A stretch of 64,000 nt of DNA from Robinsoniella peoriensis (GTDB lineage Bacteria > Bacillota > Clostridia > Lachnospirales > Lachnospiraceae). Numbering within the stretch: the first letter of the stretch is position 1; each line of letters begins with the position of its first letter. This document shows, piece after piece, positions 52,101 through 60,845 of this stretch. The stretch lies in assembly GCF_042680125.1 (NCBI RefSeq), contig NZ_JBHTNY010000008.1; one strand, given 5' to 3'. The notes below the pieces were generated by a model, which worked only from the letters and a program-made list of their open reading frames with translations, was not told the origin of the DNA and did no database searches. The translations under genes and the position numbers were made by a program.

Positions 52101-52143
52101 GAGAAATCTTATTCTTTTCATGCAACATAAGTATTCATTAATA

Positions 52144-52168
52144 AAAGAAGCCCACCTTTCGGCAGACT
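52144..52168 (-). terminator. Terminator of the LRR gene
   Basis: Minus strand AGTCTGCC-GAAA-GGTGGGCT (52168-52149), eight pairs with G-U and a GAAA loop, followed by TCTTTTAT. Confidence 0.75.
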
Positions 52169-52216
52169 CCTTAATTAAGTCGTTATATTATGCATATTTT
52201 TATACCATCATTTTAC

Positions 52217-54043
52217 CTATTTACTCACCTTAACCGTCTTACTCTGTCCCTTACCCTTAAATAGAGTTGTGTATTTCCTGACTTTACTCTTAGGAACCTT
52301 GATGGTAGCCTGACCATTTATCTTCTTCAGCGCAGAACTTCCAACTTTCCTCAGCGCAGTCCCCTTAACCGTAATCTTTTTCAGATTCTTACAGTTGTAA
52401 AATGCCTTGCTTCCCAGTGTCTTAACCTTAGACGGAAGAGTAATACTCTTTAATCCGGTACATCCCGAGAAAGCGCTATTTCCGACGGTAGTTATATTAT
52501 TGCTCAACGTAACACTCGTCAGCTTCTTACAGCCGTAAAACAGCTCATCTTTAATAGAAGTTACTTTAGTCGGCAACTTCACACTTTTGAGATTTGAGCA
52601 TCCACGGAATGTAGCTTTTCCGATTTCATTTACTCTGTTTCCGAATTTTATACTTGTAAGTGCTGAACAGTTGTAGAAAGCTCTGTCTCCGATTGATGTA
52701 ACATATTTTCCGATATTGACAGTCTTAAGTTTCTTGTTTGATTTAAAAGCGTTCTTTGCGATGCTTGTGACCGTAAAGTTGTAGGTGTTGAGTTTAACTG
52801 TATCTGGAATCGTGAGCTTCGTTTTCTTATTGTTGATTGGGGCTATTACCTGGACTGTATTTGTTCCACTCACTCTATAAGTAAAATCTCCAGACTTAAT
52901 TTTTTGGTTTACTTTCGGCTTTTCAGGCGATGGTGTTGGGGTTGGCTTCACAGGATCTTGTGGTGCGTAAGTGCCATCCCATTGAAACGGTATCCCTGCT
53001 CTTGCTGCATATCTTTCTACGTTGGAACCTTTTGATGACATAAGAGTAACCGGTGAATTTTTAAAAGCATCAATCCCTAAATAGGTAGCACCATTTCTCA
53101 TTTTAACTGTTTTTAGCATAGAACAACTACTGAATGCGTAATTCCCTACTTTTTGTAAGGTTGTTGGCATTGTTACTGATTGTAAGCGGATACAGCCATT
53201 GAATGCATTATCATCAATATTTTGAACACCTTCTGAAAATGTTACATTAAAAAGACGGCGGCAGCCTGCAAAGGCGTTGGCTCCGATAGTTTTCATTGAT
53301 CCGGGGATGTTAATATCTGTTAGTTCGATACAACCGTCAAATGCATTTGCTTTTATATTTTGTAAACTATTAGGCAAGGCGATTTCCTGTAATTGATTTG
53401 ATGAGCCAAAAGCGTAACTTCCAATAGATTGAAGATTTTTGGGTAATGTGACCTTAATTAATTTACTAGATCCCCAAAAAGCATAATCAGGTATGTCTTT
53501 TAATGAATCGGGTAATATCAACTCCTTTATAGTAGTGCAAGCAAAAGCGTTATTCCCTAATTTAATTACACTGTTAGGTAAATTTAATACAGGTAAATAT
53601 TGGTCATTTGCCTGTAAAGAAAGATAAAAAGCAAAATCTCCAATTTCTTTTACACCAAAAGGAATCGTTATATTAGCAATTCTCGTCATAGAAAAACTAT
53701 AACTGCCTATTTTTTTAATAGATTTAGGTAAGCTGACTTCGTAGACGCTGGAGTTATAAAACGCATAATCACCAACTGATGTAACCCCTTCTTGGAATAC
53801 AACATAGTCTGCGGCAGAAAAATAAAACTTAAATGGATTTCTTATTTTTCCCGTTATATCAAATCCATCTTTATCAAAATCATACATTTCTCCTGATCCT
53901 GATATTGTAATCGTCATAGTTTCTGCATTATATGTTGCTTGTAAATTTTCTCCTACTTCATAACTTGCATCTGCCGCATAGCAAACAAACTTAAAATTAA
54001 GACTCATTAAAATTAAGCCCAAGAGTAAAAATAATCGTTTCAT
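52217..54043 (-). CDS. Secreted BspA-type leucine-rich repeat protein
   Basis: 608 residues. A signal peptide (MKRLFLLLGLILMSLNFKFV, cut near CYA/AD) is followed by about eight N-terminal and seven C-terminal BspA-type LRR_5 repeats (for example IGSYAFGSSNQLQEIALPNS and ITTVGNSAFSGCTGLKSITL), with a PTPTPSPEKP linker between blocks. Such proteins attach to surfaces, mucins or host proteins. No LPXTG anchor is seen; the end is basic (KGKGQSKTVKVSK). It has its own promoter and terminator and interrupts the prophage tail genes, so it is probably a lysogenic-conversion gene expressed from the prophage. Confidence 0.9.
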   Translation of the reverse strand: MKRLFLLLGLILMSLNFKFVCYAADASYEVGENLQATYNAETMTITISGSGEMYDFDKDGFDITGKIRNPFKFYFSAADYVVFQEGVTSVGDYAFYNSSVYEVSLPKSIKKIGSYSFSMTRIANITIPFGVKEIGDFAFYLSLQANDQYLPVLNLPNSVIKLGNNAFACTTIKELILPDSLKDIPDYAFWGSSKLIKVTLPKNLQSIGSYAFGSSNQLQEIALPNSLQNIKANAFDGCIELTDINIPGSMKTIGANAFAGCRRLFNVTFSEGVQNIDDNAFNGCIRLQSVTMPTTLQKVGNYAFSSCSMLKTVKMRNGATYLGIDAFKNSPVTLMSSKGSNVERYAARAGIPFQWDGTYAPQDPVKPTPTPSPEKPKVNQKIKSGDFTYRVSGTNTVQVIAPINNKKTKLTIPDTVKLNTYNFTVTSIAKNAFKSNKKLKTVNIGKYVTSIGDRAFYNCSALTSIKFGNRVNEIGKATFRGCSNLKSVKLPTKVTSIKDELFYGCKKLTSVTLSNNITTVGNSAFSGCTGLKSITLPSKVKTLGSKAFYNCKNLKKITVKGTALRKVGSSALKKINGQATIKVPKSKVRKYTTLFKGKGQSKTVKVSK

Positions 54044-54075
54044 ACCCTACAATCCTCCCTAATATATTTTATTAT

Positions 54076-54104
54076 ATTATATAAGATTTGGAAAATAGTT
54101 ACAA
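54076..54104 (-). promoter_or_regulatory. Promoter of the LRR gene
   Basis: Minus strand: TTGTAA (54104-54099), 17-bp spacer, TATAAT (54081-54076), followed by GGGAGG and the start codon at 54043. Confidence 0.8.
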
Positions 54105-54151
54105 GCTGTTTGTATAATTTCTTCACACATAGAATAAAATTATTCACTATA

Positions 54152-57100
54152 TTATGATAGTTTAACTGCCTGAAACAAATTAAATCTTTCACTTACAACC
54201 ATATTTAAATTTTTTGCAGCTTTCCCTTTTATATTTATACGTCTTTGTCTATCTAAATCAATAACTATAGAAAGACTATGTGTGCTAAGCGAATTAAAAA
54301 TAAAACCGTCTGCAGTATCATCCCATACCTGTAATTCTGTAAAGTTGTCTACTATATTGACTGTAACAAGATATTTTCCAGCTGGAAGTGTAAATCCCTC
54401 AGTAAATAAATAGTACCAGTTGCCAGCATACATGGTGCCAGTATTTGCCTTAGATGTCCAATATAGATTATTTAATGGAACCCCGTTTTTCAAAATATTA
54501 CCAGGTATTTCTACATTTGAGCTTATTTTGGTTACAGACAAGTCTCTTATCATAACATTTTCTTGTGTCACTAATAACTCAGGAGTCCCCAAGAGAGTGC
54601 TTTTCACGCTAAGTAAGGGGTTGCTAGTTGACTCACCTCCATCGGGATTAATAGTAAAAGATTCAAATGTCTGTCCAGCCATAGTCTTCATGGCAAATAA
54701 TTTATTTCCTAATATTGTAAATCCGGCTATTTTACCACTTGTTGCAGTGATAACACCTCGTACATCTGCATCCATGGCAGTCATTCTGCCATTCCATGCG
54801 ATTGAAAACTTATCTTCCCAGACGCTGGCTGTAGTGGCTTTGGTTCTTAACATAAACGCAGCATAATTATCCGTAGTTGTTCCAGTGTCAAAATATAACC
54901 AATAATTCTTATTATTTGCTGTAAATTGTCGGTTCATCGACTCCGTAGTAATATTCCAACCACCAATACTTCCTGATTTCGCGGTGACTACACCAGTTTC
55001 TGATAAAGTAAAATTGGTAGAATTTATGCTTAGTTTTTTAGCAGTTATAACACCTGTTGCTAAATTCAAATTAAAATTATTAGCTGAATCTTTAATAATT
55101 CCCGTTGTAATATTTCCGCCGTCAATAATAGTCGTTCCAGCTTGTTTGAAAGCACCTGGCTCTTTCCCCAAATCATCTACTTCTTCAATCTGGAAAGCAT
55201 CAAACCAAACTGGGATACCCAAAGTACTTAGTGATATTCTGATAGAAATATATGGAAAACTAGTTGTTGCCGTATATTTCAACACCAATCTTTTCCAGCC
55301 CTCAGTACTTGTGACAGTGCCATTAGTGCTTGTTGTGTAGGATGTAGCTGAACTGGAAATTGTAGAGTGTCCAACTATCCCTAATGAAACACTTGCTTGA
55401 GATGTTGTAGTATTTCTAACGTAACAAGATATGATATACTTTTTACCCGATATTACTGGAATACAGCCGTAATCACTGTTTGAATTTCCTAAACAAATAT
55501 CATTGGTTGTCGAAGTGCCTGATACCTTGATTGACTTTGTTCCAACATAAGATAGTGCTGAATCTAAGGTAAGCGTTGTAGTGCTCATTTTATAATAGTA
55601 AGGAACAGCAGTATATTGCTCCATTGTATCCAGTCCATATCTCACGAGATTAGGATTCATGCCAACAGCTAAATGATCTGTATCAATTGAATTAGCAGCT
55701 ATCTGTTTCGCCGTAACCGTCCCAGTATAAATATAAGCACCGTCAATCATGGTCTTATCCTGAGAAGCAAACCAATTCGCAACGGCTAAGGCTTTATCAG
55801 TCGTAAAATGTTCTTTTATTGTGTTTGTATATTCATAGACTTTGCTTATCTGAGCCTGCTCTAAAACTTCTCTCGTTGTAACATAATTCTTATAAAGTGT
55901 ATCATAGTTGCTTTTATTAAACTCTGTAGTTGTAGAATTTTGTAAAGTTGTCGTTCCCACAATGCCGTTTAACAATGCGTAAAGAGCATCATACGAAGTT
56001 TTCAATGTATCAGCAACCCCAAGATTAGTACACTGCTCCTTTAATCTGCTGTACTCATTCTGAATACTAAGAAACGTAGCGTATAATGAAATCTTATCAG
56101 CCGGGGTAAGAACAGTATTAGAAACAGCTTGATTAGCGGTCGTCTGAGCATCAGTTCCTGCTTTCTCTGCTTCTTCTATCTTTTTCTTAGCGTCTGTTGC
56201 AAGACTGCTAAAAGTTACTTTTCCAGTTAAATTAATCTTATCAGCAATTACATTCAGGGCTTCCGGTGTTAACTCCATATTCGCAGCTTCCGTACCAGAC
56301 TTAACCAACCAAGCCATTTTTCCTGCCTGTTCAGTGAATTCTGCATATGCGGCATCGTTTTCTACCTTTTGACTAATAGCATCAGCCGTAACCTTAATTA
56401 ACGCACTTGCATTCAGCGAAACCTGAGCATAACAGTTCATAATCTTACATTGGGATAAAGTAGATAATTTACTGCTGAATAACCAGCCGTCATTGCTCGT
56501 CCCTTCATTATAAACAACCTCAAGAACATTCCAACCAGCTTGAAATGGCAAAGAGATATTTGTAGCCGTTCCAGTTGCTGTAGATACTTTCTTAACTCCA
56601 TTGAGATAAACTACGCCCTCATCATCTGTTCTAATTGTACCTGACCATGTATATGCAGCGTCAAAATAAAGATAAGTAAACGCATGTCCAATGTAGTAAT
56701 CACCAGTATTAAGAGTGGCACTCATCGCAGTATCCGCAACCTCAATAATCTTTGTCGGCACTTTCCCCCGAATATTCTCTATATCCGCAACTCTAGGATT
56801 TGGCATAGAAGAACTGGTTAACTGGTAAACCTCTAATATCCACTTATTTAAACCTTGGGTTATTTTATCGCCCTCGGTTTTACTTGTGTATGCTTTAGAT
56901 ACTCCAAGTTCAATCGCTGACTTTGTTTGGTCAAATTTAGAATTCATGTCAGTAGTTGTGGTGTAATTGGTAAACTTTTCGTCAGTATCTTCTGGAGATG
57001 GTGTCCATGTACCAATTTTATCTCCTTCGACCATTTGGAGATTAGCTATCGTTAGCTCTATGCCAGTTTTATTCATCCCAAACATATAAAGAACTTGGGA

Positions 57101-60100
57101 ATCCAAAGTTACACTTTCGTTAGATGAAGTAATGGTTCCCTTAACTTTAGTCCATTTATTTGCCGTACAGTTTTGACTGTATGTATCCGTAAAGGTGCCT
57201 GTATTGTTGGATCTTGTAATCTGTAATGTGATACCAAAATCCATGTTTGTATAAATGTCAAACGAAACCGTATATTTTGTATTAGGTTTAAGGAGTTTTA
57301 TATTTAAGTCATGCACTAATGTTTGGTATCCCGTTGATGCAGTAATACATATAATCTTACATGCTTTAACTCCAAGGGCATCTATATCAGATAATTCCGC
57401 TGATCCAGTTGCTTTTCCCCATCCCCATCCTGTTTTACCTTGGTTGGTATTCGGAATTAAGTTCCGAGTTCCAATTTGAAGATTATCAAATTCCGTCTTA
57501 GTCGTATAAGTATCACTCACCGTCTGTTTAAATCCACTAATATCCTGATAAGCCTGAGAAACCTGATCCCTAAGCCCTTTCGTGATATCATACAACGCAG
57601 AATCTTTTACGGTGATTCCTGTTAAAGTGTAAGGTTTTACATAAGGAATTTGCCCAACACCAAAATTAATATAGGCAGTATTCGCAGGAATTGAAAGAGT
57701 ACCTGCAAACAGATTACTGCTTGTTTCAACCGGTACTAATTTATTAGTATGTGCTTGGATTTCTGCATTTGCATTATTAAAACATCGATAGTAAAGATAA
57801 ACATTTTTGAGCTTATTATTGTCAGAATCTGTACGATCAAAATATCCTGTGATGATTAATTCACCAATATTGCTTGAATTGCGAGTAAGTGTAGAGACAT
57901 CGATCTTACAACCAGGTACAGCCTGAGGATCTGCTGTAACCGTAATTTTACCAGTTTTAGCGTCTACGCTTGTACCAGCAACAATTGTGTTTAATGAACC
58001 TGAAGCATACCGTTTAATAGCAGACAAATCCCATAGGTTAATTCCACCAACATTTAAATCTTTAATGCCAGTGAGGATGTCTGTTTTCCACACCTTATCC
58101 GTAATACTCTTGGTGTTTTTATCAACGGTATGTTGTACATCATTTATTGTGCTGGTTAGGATAGCTGATACTTGGGTTATTTTCTCGTCTGTATCTTCGG
58201 AATTTGGTGTCCAATCAGTGGCTTTTGTTCCTTCTTCTATTTTCAAATACGCAATATTAAATATGGTACTTCCGCTACCCATATATATGAAAGGTCGCCA
58301 ATACTTTCCTTTAGGTTTAAATGTTAAATATAGTAAAGTCCATTGATTAGCAATAGCAGATTGTTGGAATTTAATTATTTCAACTCCTGTAGAGGTATCT
58401 ATTTTGTCAATTGAACAGTGGCAATGCAAAGGAACGGTTCCGTTCCCCGTTACATTAGCGTCAGCTTTAATCATTGATGAATACGTATATGTCTTATTTA
58501 TATCTAATTCTATCCATTCATTAAAATATCCATTAATTCCTTTACCAACAGTAGTGCGTAAAGTGTTGTACCCTAAATACTTAACGGTTGTGTCCAAGTT
58601 AATGTTTCCGCCATTATTGTTCCAATATTTGGTCTCAGGCAACTTGTCCCAATGTCCTGACTGTCGAAACATATTCCTACCGCCAATAACAACACCATCA
58701 ACCGCATCATCTGCCTTCTTCTTCGCAATTGCATCAATAGCATCCTGATAAGCTTTCTGGTAATCTGCCAACTTCGTTTTGTACGTCCCAAAAGCTGTAT
58801 TCATGTCTGTAACAGCCGTTTTCTTTTGAGAATCTGTTTTCGTGCTGTTAACGGAGCAGTAGTCTATTGCAGTATTGATCTTAGAAATAAGCGTGTTATA
58901 TGCATTATTGCATTCCGTGTATTTCGTCTGGTGTGTTGTCTTTGGTGTTCCTGTCAGCGAAGGATTAGAATCTACCTTATTAAATTGGTTCGTGACCTGA
59001 GTATGCATTGTTTCGGCAGCTTTACGTATCGCTTCCGCTTCATTTACGTTGATAATTCCATCGTAAAATCCACCTTTGATTTCGTCATCTAAGTCGCCTA
59101 ATGAAGAATTGGTATTTTTGATCTCTTCCTGAAGCTTGAAGTTTTCGTAGAATGCCCGTGATTTAACAGCTACCGAAAAGTTTGTAGCTAAAGGATCTGT
59201 TGTATATATGTAATCTTTACCGGAGTAAGATAATAGGTTGTTCAGGGCTATTTGGGATGGATCGTCTAGGGGTTCCCAGGTTGGTGTTGCAAGAGCATAT
59301 AAAAGAGTTACATTATTCTTAGATAACCAAGTCTTAAATTCATCAACAGAATTAGCGGTTGATGTTTGAACGGTAATATGAGGTGTATTTAAATGCCAGG
59401 CAAACCCTACTTCAGCTCCGATTCTAGGATCATATACAAAATGTGAACATAAAAAATTCTTAGCGTTAAAATCTTGCGAACTACTAATTCGATGATAAGT
59501 TACAAAGTAACCTGCTTGCGATGCAGCGCCCCACTTAGTCCAGGTCTCACTTCCGTTCCATATTTCCTTACCTACATTCCTCGTAACTCCCCAAATTCCA
59601 TCTTTACATTCTAGCACATCATGTACACCATTTGGCAGAGAACGAAGTGGAGATGTGAGATTGACCGATGCGAGAGATAGTTTGTCTTCGTATTGTTTGG
59701 AGTTTTCTGTGGTGATGTCTTCAGGTGCAGGTGTCCAGTCGCTATATTCTTCACCTTCTTCTAATTTAAAGCTATGAATATACAATGTATCACCTATTGC
59801 AAAATTAGGATATATTACAAAGGCATTTAGACTTGAGGCAGTCATTTTATACGTGAAAGAATATTTCTTCCAAACAGAAGATATTGATAATGTAGTCATA
59901 CCTCCAGATTCGTGTCCAATTGTGTTTATACTAGTAATGCTATCAGATTTTAGAAATAAGCTCCAAGTATATATTTTACCAACTGTCATTTTATCTATTG
60001 GCATCAATCCGCCCATATGATAAAATCCCGTACCGGCTCCCGTTACTGTTATCTTTACAGCCTTACCGTATGGAGACATGGGTTCATCTACTTCAGCTGC

Positions 60101-60769
60101 AGTACCTTTTGCAGTACCAAGCCAAGTTGGTTTTAGCATGAATTCACTGGAGTTTTTTATTAAATTCCTCTGACCAACAGAACTCACCACATTCAATTTC
60201 CCGCTATCCCCAACGCTGTTTATAACACTTGGATAATCTGGACTTGGGCTGTTGGGAATGAATGGCTCGTAGGTTGTTGGTGTGGAACCTTCTTCAAATT
60301 GAATCTTAGTCTTTTGCTCATTGGTTAAGCCTTGATACCAAAGTAACCGTACATAATAGTCCCTGTCAGATGTATATTGACCATTGGAACTAATATTTTT
60401 GGCATAAGAACCATCTAAATTAAATAGGCGGTATCTCATGTCTTGTCCATTGTGACCAGATACTATATAGGTTTTACCAGAATATAAGCGGATTAAATCA
60501 GAGTAAACTGAATTTGGATCAGTGGGAGAAGAAGTGATTGCTCCTGTATTTAAATCTATAAATCCATCATGGAAGACCCCATTAAATAAATTCTTCCCCT
60601 GTGTCGTCTGAACCTGCTCCGACTTCCCCTGTATTTCTGTAACCCTGACACAGCCCTGATCCTGTGCGTGCGTGCATTCGATGAGTCCGGTTGTGGTGTC
60701 GTGGGTACAGATGTCTTCGTAGGTTTGTTCTTCTATATTAAGTATTGTTAATTGATTACTTGCTTTCAT
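54152..60769 (-). CDS. Giant modular prophage tail fibre
   Basis: 2,205 residues from the ATG at 60767-60769 (GGAGAAATTAAAA upstream). At least five CBM4/9-like modules recur, each opening with a (G)xRNL or RNMF/NLV motif and closing with E-x-G-x-x-x-x-W-T-P-x-x-E-D (WTPAPED, WTPNSED, WTPSPED). Helical coiled-coil blocks lie between them (INTAIDYCSVNSTKTDSQ; KISLYATFLSIQNEYSRLKE), and the C-terminal 350 residues end in fibre-like ITAKKLSINSTNFTLSETG and a beta-rich tip. It is the probable receptor-binding tail protein of a long-tailed phage. Its N-terminus resembles that of the next tail protein. Homology is by pattern, not search. Confidence 0.85.
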   Translation of the reverse strand: MKASNQLTILNIEEQTYEDICTHDTTTGLIECTHAQDQGCVRVTEIQGKSEQVQTTQGKNLFNGVFHDGFIDLNTGAITSSPTDPNSVYSDLIRLYSGKTYIVSGHNGQDMRYRLFNLDGSYAKNISSNGQYTSDRDYYVRLLWYQGLTNEQKTKIQFEEGSTPTTYEPFIPNSPSPDYPSVINSVGDSGKLNVVSSVGQRNLIKNSSEFMLKPTWLGTAKGTAAEVDEPMSPYGKAVKITVTGAGTGFYHMGGLMPIDKMTVGKIYTWSLFLKSDSITSINTIGHESGGMTTLSISSVWKKYSFTYKMTASSLNAFVIYPNFAIGDTLYIHSFKLEEGEEYSDWTPAPEDITTENSKQYEDKLSLASVNLTSPLRSLPNGVHDVLECKDGIWGVTRNVGKEIWNGSETWTKWGAASQAGYFVTYHRISSSQDFNAKNFLCSHFVYDPRIGAEVGFAWHLNTPHITVQTSTANSVDEFKTWLSKNNVTLLYALATPTWEPLDDPSQIALNNLLSYSGKDYIYTTDPLATNFSVAVKSRAFYENFKLQEEIKNTNSSLGDLDDEIKGGFYDGIINVNEAEAIRKAAETMHTQVTNQFNKVDSNPSLTGTPKTTHQTKYTECNNAYNTLISKINTAIDYCSVNSTKTDSQKKTAVTDMNTAFGTYKTKLADYQKAYQDAIDAIAKKKADDAVDGVVIGGRNMFRQSGHWDKLPETKYWNNNGGNINLDTTVKYLGYNTLRTTVGKGINGYFNEWIELDINKTYTYSSMIKADANVTGNGTVPLHCHCSIDKIDTSTGVEIIKFQQSAIANQWTLLYLTFKPKGKYWRPFIYMGSGSTIFNIAYLKIEEGTKATDWTPNSEDTDEKITQVSAILTSTINDVQHTVDKNTKSITDKVWKTDILTGIKDLNVGGINLWDLSAIKRYASGSLNTIVAGTSVDAKTGKITVTADPQAVPGCKIDVSTLTRNSSNIGELIITGYFDRTDSDNNKLKNVYLYYRCFNNANAEIQAHTNKLVPVETSSNLFAGTLSIPANTAYINFGVGQIPYVKPYTLTGITVKDSALYDITKGLRDQVSQAYQDISGFKQTVSDTYTTKTEFDNLQIGTRNLIPNTNQGKTGWGWGKATGSAELSDIDALGVKACKIICITASTGYQTLVHDLNIKLLKPNTKYTVSFDIYTNMDFGITLQITRSNNTGTFTDTYSQNCTANKWTKVKGTITSSNESVTLDSQVLYMFGMNKTGIELTIANLQMVEGDKIGTWTPSPEDTDEKFTNYTTTTDMNSKFDQTKSAIELGVSKAYTSKTEGDKITQGLNKWILEVYQLTSSSMPNPRVADIENIRGKVPTKIIEVADTAMSATLNTGDYYIGHAFTYLYFDAAYTWSGTIRTDDEGVVYLNGVKKVSTATGTATNISLPFQAGWNVLEVVYNEGTSNDGWLFSSKLSTLSQCKIMNCYAQVSLNASALIKVTADAISQKVENDAAYAEFTEQAGKMAWLVKSGTEAANMELTPEALNVIADKINLTGKVTFSSLATDAKKKIEEAEKAGTDAQTTANQAVSNTVLTPADKISLYATFLSIQNEYSRLKEQCTNLGVADTLKTSYDALYALLNGIVGTTTLQNSTTTEFNKSNYDTLYKNYVTTREVLEQAQISKVYEYTNTIKEHFTTDKALAVANWFASQDKTMIDGAYIYTGTVTAKQIAANSIDTDHLAVGMNPNLVRYGLDTMEQYTAVPYYYKMSTTTLTLDSALSYVGTKSIKVSGTSTTNDICLGNSNSDYGCIPVISGKKYIISCYVRNTTTSQASVSLGIVGHSTISSSATSYTTSTNGTVTSTEGWKRLVLKYTATTSFPYISIRISLSTLGIPVWFDAFQIEEVDDLGKEPGAFKQAGTTIIDGGNITTGIIKDSANNFNLNLATGVITAKKLSINSTNFTLSETGVVTAKSGSIGGWNITTESMNRQFTANNKNYWLYFDTGTTTDNYAAFMLRTKATTASVWEDKFSIAWNGRMTAMDADVRGVITATSGKIAGFTILGNKLFAMKTMAGQTFESFTINPDGGESTSNPLLSVKSTLLGTPELLVTQENVMIRDLSVTKISSNVEIPGNILKNGVPLNNLYWTSKANTGTMYAGNWYYLFTEGFTLPAGKYLVTVNIVDNFTELQVWDDTADGFIFNSLSTHSLSIVIDLDRQRRINIKGKAAKNLNMVVSERFNLFQAVKLS

Positions 60770-60845
60770 TTTTAATTTCTCCTTCCTGTGCCTCGTATTC
60801 TTATATAGGCATAAAAATAACAAGGCACTGAAAGACCTTGTTTAT

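Noticed and set aside
52048..52233. 61-codon plus-strand frame
   Set aside because: It covers the minus-strand promoter and LexA-like boxes of the nuclease operon and has no ribosome site.
54420..58748. Long plus-strand frames (up to 148 codons) opposite the tail fibre
   Set aside because: They are antisense shadows of the 2,205-residue coding frame, hydrophobic by codon mirroring and without ribosome sites.
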